A stretch of DNA of 64,000 nucleotides from an uncultured Candidatus Pelagibacter sp. (GCA_905612435.1 CAJQRZ010000010.1:1-64000); one strand, 5' to 3'; positions 25,826 through 35,959 are shown, numbered from the stretch's first letter. Numbers and translations: made by a program. Notes: generated by a model from the sequence alone, not told the origin.

Positions 25826-26779
25826 TTATCTTTGTATAGTATTTAATTTGTTCAATTCTTCTAATAATTGAGGAAGGGCTTCAAATAAATCAGCTTCTAA
25901 ACCATAATCTGCAATACTAAAAATTGGCGCCTCACCGTCTTTATTTATTGCAACAATTATTTTGCTCTCTTTCATTCCCGCCAAATGCTGAATCGCTCCA
26001 GAAATTCCAACTGCGATATATAAATCTGGCACAACAACTTTACCTGTTTGACCAACCTGATGTTCATTACTAATGTAACCAGCATCTACTGCAGCTCTTG
26101 AGGCACCAATAGCAGCATTTAATTTATCAGCAACTGCATTTATTAATTTAAAATTTTCTCCATTTTGCATTCCTCTACCCCCAGCTATTACAACTCTAGC
26201 AGTTCCAAGTTCCGGTCTATCTGATTTAACTTCTTCTCTTTTAATAAATTTTGATAATGAAAACTCTGCAGCAGCTTCAATTTTTTCTATTAGTGCTGAT
26301 CCTCCCGATGTTTCACAAGGCTCAAAAGATGTAGGTCTAATTGTTATACATTTTTTAGTATCAGTACTTTTAACAGTTGCTAATGCGTTTCCTGCATAAA
26401 TAGGTCTTAAAAATGTATCGGGAGAAATCACTTTAATAATATCACTTATTTGTGATGTATCTAAAAGAGCTGCAACCCTTGGCATTAAATTTTTCCCAAA
26501 TGTGTTTGCTGAGCTAACTATATGTGAATAATTTTCAGAAACCTTAACAACTAATGGAGCAAAGTTTTCAGCCAAATAATTTTCATAATGTGCAGCTTCA
26601 GCATGCAGTACTTTTTTAACAGCTGACATCTCAGATAAAGATTTAGCTATATCTCCACAGTTATTACCAATTAATAATACATGAAGATCTGTTTCTATTT
26701 GTGAGGCTGCTGTAATAGCATTGAATGTAAAAGGTTTTATCTCTTTATTATTGTGTTCTGCTATTAATAAAACTGACAT
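25826..26779 (-). CDS. etfA: Electron transfer flavoprotein alpha subunit
   Basis: A 317-residue FAD-binding subunit. The C-terminal FAD domain shows VVIAGGRGMQNGENF near 208, EHQVGQTGKVVVPDLYIAVG and SGAIQHLAGMKESKII near 265-280. With EtfB it accepts electrons from the dehydrogenase encoded two genes upstream and passes them to the quinone oxidoreductase. It begins on the last base of etfB. Confidence 0.95.
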   Translation of the reverse strand: MSVLLIAEHNNKEIKPFTFNAITAASQIETDLHVLLIGNNCGDIAKSLSEMSAVKKVLHAEAAHYENYLAENFAPLVVKVSENYSHIVSSANTFGKNLMPRVAALLDTSQISDIIKVISPDTFLRPIYAGNALATVKSTDTKKCITIRPTSFEPCETSGGSALIEKIEAAAEFSLSKFIKREEVKSDRPELGTARVVIAGGRGMQNGENFKLINAVADKLNAAIGASRAAVDAGYISNEHQVGQTGKVVVPDLYIAVGISGAIQHLAGMKESKIIVAINKDGEAPIFSIADYGLEADLFEALPQLLEELNKLNTIQR

Positions 26780-27528
26780 TATATTACTTTTGCCTCATTT
26801 TTAAGTTTATTAACCAATTCAGCAACACTAGTCACTTTAATTCCTGCTTTTCTTTTTGGTGGCTCTTCAACTTTAATTTGTTGTAACCTTGGTGTTATGT
26901 CAACACCTAAATCTGAAGCACTTAATACCTCCAAAGGTTTCTTTTTAGCTTTCATAATATTTGGAAGCGAAGCATATCTTGGCTCATTTAATCTTAAATC
27001 ACATGTAACAATTGCTGGAACATTAACTTCTATTGTTTCTAATCCTTCATCAATTTCTCTTGTTACTCTTAAAATTTTATCTTTAATTTCTATTTTTGAT
27101 GCAAATGTTGCTTGTGGCCAATTCAATAAAGCACTTAACATTTGACCTGTTTGATTACAGTCATCATCTATTGCTTGTTTGCCCATGAAAACTAAGTCAG
27201 GTTTTTCTTTATCAACAATTTTTTGTAAAACTTTTGCTACAGCTAATGGCTCAACAATTCCATCTACTTTCACTAAAATACCTCTGTCAGCACCAACTGC
27301 TAAGGCTTTTCTAACAGTTTCTTGTGATTTTTCTTCGCCAACTGTAATTGCGATAATCTCTGTTGCTTTACCTGCTTCTTTAATTTTTACAGCTTCTTCA
27401 ATAGCATTATCATCAGGGGGGTTACTTGACATTTTAATATTTTCTGTAACAACTCCACTTCCATCCTCTTTAACTCTTACTCGCACATTGTAATCAATTA
27501 CTCTTTTAACAGCGACTAATATTTTCAT
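26779..27528 (-). CDS. etfB: Electron transfer flavoprotein beta subunit
   Basis: A 249-residue AMP-binding ETF subunit. Typical segments are [20 protein letters not shown] at the start and the [20 protein letters not shown] recognition-loop signature near residue 180 that docks with partner dehydrogenases. It overlaps the dimethylglycine dehydrogenase stop by one base (TAATG) and etfA by one base, so three proteins are translationally coupled. Confidence 0.95.
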   Translation of the reverse strand: MKILVAVKRVIDYNVRVRVKEDGSGVVTENIKMSSNPPDDNAIEEAVKIKEAGKATEIIAITVGEEKSQETVRKALAVGADRGILVKVDGIVEPLAVAKVLQKIVDKEKPDLVFMGKQAIDDDCNQTGQMLSALLNWPQATFASKIEIKDKILRVTREIDEGLETIEVNVPAIVTCDLRLNEPRYASLPNIMKAKKKPLEVLSASDLGVDITPRLQQIKVEEPPKRKAGIKVTSVAELVNKLKNEAKVI

Positions 27529-29960
27529 TATGCTTTCAATAAATTATTTTCAGGATCGTAAGGACTTTCATCCAATACTGTAGCATCGTACATTTTTCCT
27601 AAAATATCAATTTTCAATTTTTGACCAGTTGTCGCAATATTTGGGTTCACCATTCCTAATGCTATTGATTTGCCCAACCTAAATCCAAAATCTCCACCTG
27701 TGGCTCTTCCAACAACTTTTCCGTTATCATAAATTGGATTATTTCCCAGAACATCGGCATCATCTACATTGTGAATTTCCATAGTAACTAATTTATTATC
27801 AAAACCTTTTTCTCTCCATTTATTAAGTGCCTCAAGACCAATAAATTTACCTTTGTTAGGGTGGATAAATCTATCTAACCCTGACTCGTATGGTGAATAT
27901 TCAATTGATAACTCTGTTCCTATAAGTTTATAAGATTTTTCAAGCCTTAAGCTATTCATAGCTCTAATTCCATATGGCTTAAGACCCAAATCTTTACCTG
28001 CTTCCATTAATTTATCAAATATATGATTTTGATATTCAATTGGGTGATGAAGCTCCCAACCTAGCTCACCAACAAAGTTTACTCTCATTGCATTTACCGG
28101 TGCGTTTCCAATATTTACATTTTTTGCACTTAACCATTTAAAGTTTTCATTAGAAAAATCATCTTTTGAAACTTTTATCATTAACTCCCGAGCTTTTGGT
28201 CCCGATAGCACCAATACACCCATACTATTTGTTAAGTTTTCAAATTGAACACTCCCATCTTTTGGCATCCATTTGTGAATCCAGTCATGATCTAGTCTTT
28301 GATTGCCTCCTGCAGAAACTAAATAAAAACTACTTTCAGTTTCTCTCATTATCGTAAATTCAGAGTGAACACCTCCTTTTGTATTAAGAGCATGACACAA
28401 ACCAATTCTTCCTATTTTTTTTGGAAGTTTATTAGCTACTAAATAGTCTAAAAATTCTTCCGCTCCTGGGCCTTTAATTCTACATTTGGCAAATGCAGTC
28501 ATATCCAAAAGACCTACATTTTCTTTAACATTTTTGCATTCTTTTTCTATTGCCTTAAACCATTTAGATCTTCTAAAAGACCAATCATCTTTTTGTTCCA
28601 TTCCATCTATTGCAAAAAAGTTTGGTCTCTCCCAACCAAATTTTTGACCAAAAACTGCACCAAGATCTTTCATTCTATCATAACAAGGTGATGTTCTTAA
28701 TTCTCTAGCAGCACCTCTTTCTTCATCTGGATAATGAACTTTAAATACATGATTGTATGCTTCTTCATTTTTTTCTATTAAATATGATTTTGTTGCATAG
28801 TCACCAAATCTTCTTGGTTCAACACCAAGCATATCAATTGTTGGTTCACCATCTACTATCCATTCAGCAAGTTGCCATCCAGCTCCACCTGCGGCTGTAA
28901 TTCCAAAACTATGTCCTTCATTTATCCAAAAATTTTTTAGCCCCCATGCTGGACCCACTATTGGATTTCCATCGGGTGTATAACAAATTGCACCATTATA
29001 AACTTTCTTCACTCCAACTTCTCCAAAAGCAGGAACTCTATGAATTGCTCCTTCAATATGTGGAGCAAGCCTATCTAGATCTTCTTGGAACAATTCATAT
29101 TCAGAATCTTTAGTTGGCCCATCAACATAACATGCTGGAGCTCCCTCTTCATAAGGTCCTAAAATTAATCCACCGGCCTCTTCTCTCATATACCATCTGT
29201 TATCACTATCTCTTAAAACTCCCATTTCTGGTAAACCTTCTTTTTTCCTTTTTAAAATATCTGGATGTGGTTCAGTAACTATGTATTGATGTTCAACTGG
29301 TATTACTGGAATGTCTAAACCAACCATTTTTCCAGTTTGTCTTGCAAAATTTCCTGAACATGAAATTACATGTTCACACTCAATTACTCCTTTGTCAGTT
29401 TCAACAATCCATCCATCTTTAGTTTGTTTAATTCCAACTACAACTGTATTTCTATAAATCTCTGCACCCATATTTCTTGCACCCGTAGCCATTGCTTGTG
29501 TTAAGTCAGCAGGCTGAATATATCCGTCTTCTGGGTGTTGGATCGCTCCAACTAAATCTTCTGTATAACATAAGGGCCAAATTTCTTTTACTTGATCTGG
29601 AGTTAAAAACTTTACATCAACTCCTATTGTTTGAGCAACACCTGCATACTGATGATACTCATCCATTCTATCTTTGGTGCTTGCTAAACGAATATTTGAT
29701 ACGATACTAAAACCAACATTTTGTCCCGTCTCTTCCTCTAATTTTTTATAAAAATCGACCGCATATTTATGAAGTTGTCCAACTGAATAACTCATATTAA
29801 ATAAAGGCAGTAAACCAGCTGCATGCCAAGTTGATCCAGAAGTTAATTCTTTTCTTTCGACAAGAACAACATCAGTCAAACCCTTTTTTGCTAAGTGATA
29901 AAGAGCACTTACACCCACCACACCCCCACCTACAACAACTACTTTTGCTTTAGATTTCAT
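27528..29960 (-). CDS. Dimethylglycine dehydrogenase (FAD + GcvT-type)
   Basis: An 810-residue two-domain enzyme. The N-terminal FAD-binding DAO domain begins with [19 protein letters not shown] at about 10-28, followed by the covalent-FAD-type segment [15 protein letters not shown]. The second half (from about residue 430) is the GcvT-like tetrahydrofolate domain with [15 protein letters not shown] and [17 protein letters not shown]. Family members demethylate dimethylglycine or sarcosine and pass the methyl group to THF as 5,10-methylene-THF. The co-transcribed etf genes fit an ETF-linked dehydrogenase. Sarcosine as the main substrate remains possible. Confidence 0.85.
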   Translation of the reverse strand: MKSKAKVVVVGGGVVGVSALYHLAKKGLTDVVLVERKELTSGSTWHAAGLLPLFNMSYSVGQLHKYAVDFYKKLEEETGQNVGFSIVSNIRLASTKDRMDEYHQYAGVAQTIGVDVKFLTPDQVKEIWPLCYTEDLVGAIQHPEDGYIQPADLTQAMATGARNMGAEIYRNTVVVGIKQTKDGWIVETDKGVIECEHVISCSGNFARQTGKMVGLDIPVIPVEHQYIVTEPHPDILKRKKEGLPEMGVLRDSDNRWYMREEAGGLILGPYEEGAPACYVDGPTKDSEYELFQEDLDRLAPHIEGAIHRVPAFGEVGVKKVYNGAICYTPDGNPIVGPAWGLKNFWINEGHSFGITAAGGAGWQLAEWIVDGEPTIDMLGVEPRRFGDYATKSYLIEKNEEAYNHVFKVHYPDEERGAARELRTSPCYDRMKDLGAVFGQKFGWERPNFFAIDGMEQKDDWSFRRSKWFKAIEKECKNVKENVGLLDMTAFAKCRIKGPGAEEFLDYLVANKLPKKIGRIGLCHALNTKGGVHSEFTIMRETESSFYLVSAGGNQRLDHDWIHKWMPKDGSVQFENLTNSMGVLVLSGPKARELMIKVSKDDFSNENFKWLSAKNVNIGNAPVNAMRVNFVGELGWELHHPIEYQNHIFDKLMEAGKDLGLKPYGIRAMNSLRLEKSYKLIGTELSIEYSPYESGLDRFIHPNKGKFIGLEALNKWREKGFDNKLVTMEIHNVDDADVLGNNPIYDNGKVVGRATGGDFGFRLGKSIALGMVNPNIATTGQKLKIDILGKMYDATVLDESPYDPENNLLKA

Positions 29961-30018
29961 TAAGCGATTACTACTAAATTTTTATTAATTACGAAACAAA
30001 ATTCGTTTAGTTGTTAAC

Positions 30019-30513
30019 TTAAATAGATGATCCGAAAGGCACGGGAGTGGAAACAATTGTAGTCAACCAGCAGTCATAAAGAGACCCTACTTTAGTATAT
30101 TTCTCAACTTGCCAGTTGAATTTATAATAAGTTTTGCTCTGGTCAAGAACTGTAACCTCAAATAGAGTCACTAATTCGCTTGATTTTATCTCAACAACCT
30201 TATGATCTAAATGATTAAGGAGCATCATATATGATCTTCCTTTAATCATAAGCTTAAATTGATCTAATGGACCTGTATTTATTTGATTGTTTGGATGAGC
30301 AAATTCCCATGTCTGTTCAATTCCATTATCTTTTGTGGGGTTGTCATTTTGTTTCAAACTTCTCAACTGGATTTTAATTACTTGATAAGGATCAATACTA
30401 TTATTTGGCTTAATTAAATCTGCATCCGCAGTAACAATAAACATAACAGCAAAAAATAAAATAATAGCTATATAAATCAACCCGTATAAAGAGAGTTTAA
30501 AAAAAAATTTCAT
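30019..30513 (-). CDS. DUF4864-like exported or membrane-anchored protein
   Basis: A 164-residue protein with an N-terminal hydrophobic helix (about 9-28) that may be a signal anchor. The rest resembles the DUF4864 pattern: YQVIKIQLRSLKQND, WEFAHPNNQINTGPLDQFK, then VVEIKSSELVTLFEVTVLDQ. The function is unknown. It overlaps the mtnP stop by four bases and lies just after the dimethylglycine dehydrogenase gene on the same strand. Confidence 0.65.
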   Translation of the reverse strand: MKFFFKLSLYGLIYIAIILFFAVMFIVTADADLIKPNNSIDPYQVIKIQLRSLKQNDNPTKDNGIEQTWEFAHPNNQINTGPLDQFKLMIKGRSYMMLLNHLDHKVVEIKSSELVTLFEVTVLDQSKTYYKFNWQVEKYTKVGSLYDCWLTTIVSTPVPFGSSI

Positions 30514-31382
30514 TTATTTAAAACTCTTCCAGCTACAGTTTTTAATTTATCAATTGTTTTTTGAGTTCTTTTTTCTGGAGCAGTTATAATCGCAACATCT
30601 AAACAATTATTTGCTGGATCTTTTATATCAATATGATTTTCAAAATTGTTAATAATATTTTTAATCATTTTTTTTGCTTTTTCTGCATTATCCAATAAAA
30701 TTTTAATAACTTGTTGAACGTCAACATTTTCATGTTCTGGGTGCCAACAATCAAAATCAGTTACCATAGATACAGATGCATATCTAATCTCTGCTTCTCT
30801 TGCTAACTTTGCTTCTGGCATATTTGTCATACCAATAACATCAGCATTCCATGACCTATATAAATTCGATTCTGCTAGTGTTGAAAATTGAGGACCTTCC
30901 ATAACAACGTAAGTTCCTCCCCTTTGGTATTCTATTTTTTCTTTTTTAATTGCTTCTTCACATGAATTCATTAATCCTTTTGATGTAGGATGTGCCATTG
31001 AAACATGGGCAACTATATCTTCATCAAAAAAAGTTTTATCACGAGCAAAAGTTCTGTCAATAAATTGATCAACTATAACAAATTTTCCTGGAGCTAAATC
31101 TTCTTTTAAAGAGCCAACGGCAGAAACAGATAAAATATCTGTTACACCTAATTGTTTAAAAGTATCTATATTTGCTCTAAAATTTATCTTAGAAGGAGAA
31201 ATAAAATGCCCACGGCCATGTCTGGGTAAAAAATAAACTTCTTTATTATTATATTTTGTTTTTAATATTGTATCAGAAGGTTTGCCCCATGGAGTATCTA
31301 CTTTAATTAATTCTCTGTCTTTAAATTCTTCCACGTCATAAAGACCACTGCCACCAATAATAGCTAATTTATTATTTGCCAT
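30510..31382 (-). CDS. mtnP: S-methyl-5'-thioadenosine phosphorylase
   Basis: A 290-residue purine nucleoside phosphorylase family enzyme. Motifs are GGSGLYDVEEF near 9-19, the phosphate-binding PRHGRGHFISPSKINFRAN, GGTYVVMEGPQFST near 175-188 and VIGMTNMPEAKLAREAE. It splits methylthioadenosine to adenine and methylthioribose-1-phosphate. The divergent neighbour apt, 43 bases away, salvages the adenine, making this a two-step salvage pair. Confidence 0.92.
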   Translation of the reverse strand: MANNKLAIIGGSGLYDVEEFKDRELIKVDTPWGKPSDTILKTKYNNKEVYFLPRHGRGHFISPSKINFRANIDTFKQLGVTDILSVSAVGSLKEDLAPGKFVIVDQFIDRTFARDKTFFDEDIVAHVSMAHPTSKGLMNSCEEAIKKEKIEYQRGGTYVVMEGPQFSTLAESNLYRSWNADVIGMTNMPEAKLAREAEIRYASVSMVTDFDCWHPEHENVDVQQVIKILLDNAEKAKKMIKNIINNFENHIDIKDPANNCLDVAIITAPEKRTQKTIDKLKTVAGRVLNK

Positions 31383-31425
31383 ATTTAAAAAACCCTTTAA
31401 TATTTATATATTAATATCAAAAAAA

Positions 31426-31953
31426 ATGAATTTAAAAGACTATATAAGATCTATTCCAGATTATCCTAAAAAGGGAATATTATTTAGAGATATTACTACT
31501 TTAATTAAAAATGAAGATGCTTTCACTAAATCTATAGATGAAATTGTAGAAAGATCTAAAATATTCAAGTTTGATAAAATTGCCGCTATTGAATCTAGAG
31601 GTTTTGTGTTTGCTTCAGCTGTATCCTATATATTAAAAAAACCTTTCATACTTTTTAGGAAAAAAAATAAACTACCTGCTGAGACTCATTCGGTGGACTT
31701 TCAATTAGAATATGGAACTGCCACAATGCAAGTTCATAAAGATTCTATAGAAAAAAATGATTCAGTATTATTGATTGATGATTTAATTGCAACTGGTGGA
31801 ACTGCTGATGCAGCGGCAAAATTAGTAAAAATATCTAAAGGAAATGTTGCTGGTTTTATTTTTGTAATAAATCTTTTTGACTTAGGTGGGTCAGATAATC
31901 TTACTAAACAAGGATACAAAGTAGAAAATATTATAGAATTTCCTGGTCATTAA
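31426..31953 (+). CDS. apt: Adenine phosphoribosyltransferase
   Basis: A 175-residue type I phosphoribosyltransferase of normal length. The PRPP-binding motif VLLIDDLIATGGTA is at 114-127, and AAIESRGFVFASAVSY near 53-68 is the Apt signature. It converts adenine and PRPP to AMP, following the mtnP reaction. The 140 bases after it, up to the MORN gene, contain no gene or clear structure. Confidence 0.95.
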   Translation: MNLKDYIRSIPDYPKKGILFRDITTLIKNEDAFTKSIDEIVERSKIFKFDKIAAIESRGFVFASAVSYILKKPFILFRKKNKLPAETHSVDFQLEYGTATMQVHKDSIEKNDSVLLIDDLIATGGTADAAAKLVKISKGNVAGFIFVINLFDLGGSDNLTKQGYKVENIIEFPGH

Positions 31954-32093
31954 ATTAAAAACTAATCAATCTAGTTTAGCTTTAATTTCTTTGATAAATT
32001 TACTTTAATTTATCTTCTCCTTTCATCTCAACTCTTAATTTAGTAGTTAAAATTTTTTATTAAGATGTTCCAGAGCTTATCATTTATAATTTC

Positions 32094-33185
32094 CTACCTT
32101 AAAATATTATCTTCAAAGATACCTTTTAGAACTCTTCCATTCGGTAACGTTAAAGTTCCTGGTCCGTTGTATTTTCCATCTTTAAATTTACCAACATATG
32201 TTCCAAATGACATTGTTGAAATACCTTTTCCATAATATTCGTTATCTATTAGTTCAATATTATATGTTGCACTTTCTGGAAAAATAAAAGTTCCTTGACC
32301 ATCGAATTCATTGTTTTTCCAATTGCCAATATATTTTTTTCCATCTGGCCATAGGAAAGTTCCTTGACCATTTTTTTTGTTGTTTTTCCAATTGCCAATA
32401 TATTTTTTTCCATCTGGCCATGTGTAAGTGCCTTTTCCAAGATACAAGTTATTTACAAAATCTCCTTCATATTTATCCCCAAATGAATTGATCTGAATTC
32501 CTTTCCCATTTTTCATATCATTTATCCATCTTCCTACATAAGTTGTTCCATCTTCATAGGTATGTGATGCTTGTCCATTTTTTATTATTAGCAGACCATT
32601 TTCCCATATCCCTTCTTCACGAGATTTATTTTCTCGAATCAAAGATCCTTGACCATTTCTTTTTCCATTCTCATACAATCCAATGTATTTACTCCCATCT
32701 TTTAAAAAAATTTTTACCTTTCCATTAAGTATGCCCTTTAACCACCCACCATGATTCTGCCTCCCATCAAGAAATGTATATGTTCCCTGTCCATTATATA
32801 ATCCATTTACAAATTGACCGTCATACTTTTCTCCATCTGGTTTTGTAAAAATTCCCTGTCCATTATATAATCCATTTACAAATTGACCGTCATACTTTTC
32901 TCCATCTGGTTTTGTAAAAATTCCCTGTCCATTAAATTTTCCTTTAATAAAATTTCCAATATATTTAGAGCCATTTTTATAAATTAAAGTTCCTTGTCCG
33001 TGTTCTTCATTGTCTATAAAATAACCAATATATTTTTGATTTTTTGATACAAAAGTTCCATATCCATCTTTACAATCGCCCTTAATACAGGATTTAGATT
33101 TAAGAGAATTTGATGTCTCAGGTACAGTTAATGTTTCACAACCTGCTAATAAGCTTACGATTAAGATTAATAAAATTTTTTTCAT
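32094..33185 (-). CDS. MORN-repeat lipoprotein
   Basis: A 363-residue protein with a lipoprotein signal peptide (LLAGC lipobox, lipidated Cys16) and then about a dozen MORN repeats of roughly 23 residues (GxGxxxxxDGxxYxGxFxNG pattern). MORN repeats form elongated beta-hairpin ladders; they occur in surface or lipid-contact roles, and no enzymatic part is seen. Lipidation should place it at the inner face of the outer membrane or in the periplasm. Two repeat units are identical at the DNA level. It is monocistronic and flanked by short gaps. Confidence 0.88.
   Translation of the reverse strand: MKKILLILIVSLLAGCETLTVPETSNSLKSKSCIKGDCKDGYGTFVSKNQKYIGYFIDNEEHGQGTLIYKNGSKYIGNFIKGKFNGQGIFTKPDGEKYDGQFVNGLYNGQGIFTKPDGEKYDGQFVNGLYNGQGTYTFLDGRQNHGGWLKGILNGKVKIFLKDGSKYIGLYENGKRNGQGSLIRENKSREEGIWENGLLIIKNGQASHTYEDGTTYVGRWINDMKNGKGIQINSFGDKYEGDFVNNLYLGKGTYTWPDGKKYIGNWKNNKKNGQGTFLWPDGKKYIGNWKNNEFDGQGTFIFPESATYNIELIDNEYYGKGISTMSFGTYVGKFKDGKYNGPGTLTLPNGRVLKGIFEDNILR
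32783..32920 (-). repeat. Exact tandem duplication of a 69-base MORN unit
   Basis: Positions 32783-32851 and 32852-32920 are identical, including synonymous sites, and encode the same 23-residue MORN unit. The third unit diverges after 14 bases. A second pair of copies 69 bases apart shares 42 identical bases at 32311-32352 and 32380-32421. Identity across synonymous sites means recent duplication, so the repeat number is likely to vary among strains. Confidence 0.9.
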
Positions 33186-33242
33186 ACTATTTTTTTTTAA
33201 ATTTAGATCTTTTTTTCATGATAAATTGTCAACTTTAACTGA

Positions 33243-33617
33243 TTACTCGAGCTTTCCATCTTCTCTCATTTTAGCTCTTATTTTAGTAGCTGATATTTTT
33301 TGTATTTCTTCAGATAAAACTATTTCTTCAATTTTGTAACCAACACCTCTTCCATAGCTAATATTTGTTATATTGGGTACCAACATAATTCTAAATCTAC
33401 CTTCAAATTCTGGATTTAATTTCTCTTCTATATTTTTTTTCACAGTTTCAAAATCAAAAGGATTATCATCAACTCCTTGCACATCTCTTATTTGAATACA
33501 AACTTGTCCTGTAATTTTTACAATTTCTTGAAATAAAGCATAATGTCCGTCATGAAATGGCTGCCATCTTCCTAACATTTGTGCTGTTGATTTTCTATTA
33601 TCCCATTCGTACGACAT
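33243..33617 (-). CDS. Cytidylyltransferase-like nucleotidyltransferase
   Basis: A 124-residue HIGH-type nucleotidyltransferase: LGRWQPFHDGHYALFQE at about 15-31 has the H-x-x-H (HDGH) ATP-binding motif, and ISATKIRAKMREDGK near residue 107 is the matching ISSTxIR signature. It would join an NMP moiety from ATP or CTP to a phosphorylated small molecule. It begins on the last base of a small kinase gene, which resembles an APS kinase. The small size excludes ATP sulfurylase; the substrate is unknown. Confidence 0.7.
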   Translation of the reverse strand: MSYEWDNRKSTAQMLGRWQPFHDGHYALFQEIVKITGQVCIQIRDVQGVDDNPFDFETVKKNIEEKLNPEFEGRFRIMLVPNITNISYGRGVGYKIEEIVLSEEIQKISATKIRAKMREDGKLE

Positions 33618-34024
33618 TATTTTATCTCCTTTAAAATTATTGGTGCCCAGTGTTTAGCATTCTGTGTTGTTACCTCACAATCAAATGTTTCAGGTTTTAC
33701 AAACATCTTGTTTGTGTCTTCAAAACGTCCTTCTTTTATTGTGTTAATCCAAATAATATGATCAGCTGGAAATAAATTTCTTGCTTCTAGTGTTGGACAA
33801 ATAAAGTCAGCGACCACATAATTTCCTTCATCTTTTAATTTTTTTGCTAAATCTGCCATTCTTTTTGCCTGCCTTAACCTTCCTGTTTCAGAAAAATCCC
33901 AATCATTTGCTGCTTTTCTCACTTCATCTGCATTAAGTCTTTTTGCGTTTAGCATTGGGGCGAGCTCATTCGCTAAAGTTGTTTTGCCAGAACCAGGTAA
34001 GCCCATTATTAATATTATTTTCAC
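33617..34024 (-). CDS. APS-kinase-like P-loop kinase
   Basis: A 135-residue P-loop protein with Walker A GLPGSGKTT at 8-16, then LNADEVRKAANDWDFS around 30-45, RLRQAKRMADLAKKLKDEG and VVADFICPTLEAR, a layout like adenylylsulfate kinase. It is shorter than true APS kinases (about 180-200 residues) and the usual DGDN motif is NADE, so the substrate may not be APS. It overlaps the nucleotidyltransferase gene by one base, and follows the methyltransferase gene by one base. Combined with its neighbour it could build an activated, nucleotide-linked compound. Confidence 0.65.
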   Translation of the reverse strand: MKIILIMGLPGSGKTTLANELAPMLNAKRLNADEVRKAANDWDFSETGRLRQAKRMADLAKKLKDEGNYVVADFICPTLEARNLFPADHIIWINTIKEGRFEDTNKMFVKPETFDCEVTTQNAKHWAPIILKEIK

Positions 34025-34025
34025 C

Positions 34026-34655
34026 TTATTTTATAACCTCAAAAAGTCCTAGCCAAGCATTGACATCTTTACTAGCAATATACTCTGATTTAAAAAATTC
34101 AATTTTTTTCCATTTATTTTTTTTCTCTAATTCGTCTATTTTTTTATCAAATCCATATTCTTGATGAATTCCTTCATTGATAGTAAAGCAAATTAAACCT
34201 TTATTTTTTGTAATTCTGACAAATTCATCTAAGGCATTTGGTTTTACATGAGCATATGTAAAGGTTCCAACACACGTAACTGCATCATAAAAACTATCAT
34301 CGACTTTGATAGATTGATTTAAATCTATTCTATTTAATTTTTTATATAAATTTTTAGGAACTGAATCTAATAATGTTTGAGATAAATCTGCTCCGTGAAA
34401 ATTATTATAGCCAAATTTTTTTAATTCTTTTCCAACAAGACCAGTTCCACATCCAGCATCAAATATTAATATATCTTTATTTTCAGTATATTTTTTAAAA
34501 GTATTAACCGTTTCTTTTGGCCCTGTATAATCCCAATCAATCATATCTTTATTATATTTATCTTTGTCTCCCCAATCGTCATAAAATTCCATTACTTCGT
34601 CTGTTGTTTTCAGTTTATAAATTGGAATTTTATTTCCTATATCTTTTTGGGCCAT
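34026..34655 (-). CDS. SAM-dependent methyltransferase
   Basis: A 209-residue class I methyltransferase. Motif I is DILIFDAGCGTGLVGKELKKFG near 60-80 (FDAGCGTGLVG), and YDAVTCVGTFTYAHVKPNAL is motif IV. It starts five bases after the Rieske-type oxygenase gene ends and stops one base before the small kinase gene. The substrate is unknown; the operon suggests it works on the same small molecule as the flanking enzymes. Confidence 0.78.
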   Translation of the reverse strand: MAQKDIGNKIPIYKLKTTDEVMEFYDDWGDKDKYNKDMIDWDYTGPKETVNTFKKYTENKDILIFDAGCGTGLVGKELKKFGYNNFHGADLSQTLLDSVPKNLYKKLNRIDLNQSIKVDDSFYDAVTCVGTFTYAHVKPNALDEFVRITKNKGLICFTINEGIHQEYGFDKKIDELEKKNKWKKIEFFKSEYIASKDVNAWLGLFEVIK

Positions 34656-34660
34656 TTATT

Positions 34661-35860
34661 TCATCCTTTGGTTAAATTATTAGCTATCCATTTATGAAAT
34701 TGGTGTGTTGAATTATCCATTACTGGTGAAAAATTACCACCATTATATATTGGAGAATCTCTTCCTTCTTGCATACCTTCAATTGCTTTAATATCCTCAG
34801 TCATTACTTCTTTCCAAAATTTTGCATTTTTTTTTCTCATACTTTTTAGTTCTTTAGAATTAGCACTTTCTTCTCCAATATAATAGATTTCTAAGTGTTC
34901 TTTAGTTTCATTAATTGAAATAGGTTCTAGCCAGAATGTATAAAAATGATCTATATGTAAACCAATCATTACATTTGGAAATAAAGCAATATATTCTGCT
35001 TTTTTCTTTAAATCTTTTGGCCAATTTGGAAAATTATTAAATATTTTATTTTCTTTAACGGGTCGGCTATATTTATCACTTCCCTGTCCTGCAAACCTAT
35101 TTGGCAATCCCTGAATATGATAATGGTCACTGATATTTGATATTTTATTTAATTCAGGATGAATTGTTGGCAAGTGATAACTCTCACAATAATTTTCAAT
35201 TGCAAACTTCCAATTACTTTTTACATCTAAATTAAAGTATCCATAATCATTTGAATGTACCAGTAAATTTTGATCTTCTTTAGATATAAATTTTGACCAC
35301 CTATCTTCTAATGGCTTTATATATTCATCAAATTCTATTTCATTATTGTTAATATTAATAAAAACCATATCCATCCAAACTTTGGATCTAGCTTCTTTTA
35401 AGTTACTTTTTGATTTATCAAATTTTCTAGTTTCATGAATGTTAAGCCCTCCAATATGAGGTGTGGCTACTAATTTTCCCTCAAGATCATATGCCCAAGA
35501 ATGATACGGGCATCTTAAAACGTTTTTCAGAGAGCAAGGCTCGTCTAAAAGCTTAAATCCTCTATGGCTACAAACATTATGAAATACTCTTATTTTTTTT
35601 TCCTTATCTCTAATTATGATCAAGGGAATACCTAGTAGATTGTATGGCTTAGCGTCTCCAGGGTGAGGCACTGAATTTCCCACACCAATTACAACCCATT
35701 TATTTTTAAAAACCCACTCTCTCTCAAACTTTAAATATTCTGAGCTTATATAACACTCATTTGGTAGTCCATGCGCTTTATCTATTGGGTTATTGACTGT
35801 CTTTATCTTTTCTATATCTAGAATTTTTGACAGAGCAAGATTCTTGGAATTTTTAAGCAT
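34661..35860 (-). CDS. Rieske non-heme iron oxygenase, alpha subunit
   Basis: A 399-residue oxygenase with an N-terminal Rieske 2Fe-2S domain (VCSHRGFKLLDEPCS then LRCPYHSWAYDLEG: the C-x-H and C-x2-H ligands) and a catalytic domain with the mononuclear iron motif ENYCESYHLPTIHPEL. The frame is open from a TTG at 35896, but ATG 35860 removes a hydrophobic stretch that is unlike the family, so it is preferred. Related enzymes demethylate glycine betaine, carnitine and stachydrine. Glycine betaine demethylase activity would feed the dimethylglycine and sarcosine enzymes in this window, but this is inference; the reductase partner is not adjacent. Confidence 0.78.
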   Translation of the reverse strand: MLKNSKNLALSKILDIEKIKTVNNPIDKAHGLPNECYISSEYLKFEREWVFKNKWVVIGVGNSVPHPGDAKPYNLLGIPLIIIRDKEKKIRVFHNVCSHRGFKLLDEPCSLKNVLRCPYHSWAYDLEGKLVATPHIGGLNIHETRKFDKSKSNLKEARSKVWMDMVFININNNEIEFDEYIKPLEDRWSKFISKEDQNLLVHSNDYGYFNLDVKSNWKFAIENYCESYHLPTIHPELNKISNISDHYHIQGLPNRFAGQGSDKYSRPVKENKIFNNFPNWPKDLKKKAEYIALFPNVMIGLHIDHFYTFWLEPISINETKEHLEIYYIGEESANSKELKSMRKKNAKFWKEVMTEDIKAIEGMQEGRDSPIYNGGNFSPVMDNSTHQFHKWIANNLTKG

Positions 35861-35959
35861 TAAAAAAATTATCACGAGCAAAATTTTTGGCAACAAATTT
35901 CGTTATCCACAGGATGAATTTCTTTGACAGGCTTTTTAAAATAGATAAATATCTGCAAA

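Noticed and set aside
27528-29960. TMAO demethylase (Tdm)
   Set aside because: The N-terminal domain is an FAD oxidase-like fold, not the DUF1989 domain of Tdm; the etf genes also fit a dehydrogenase.
32783-32920. Possible CRISPR-like direct repeats
   Set aside because: The repeats are tandem with no spacers and encode MORN units.
34661-35896. Hydrophobic N-terminal extension of the Rieske oxygenase as a signal peptide
   Set aside because: The extension starts at TTG and has no basic n-region; ATG 35860 fits the family.
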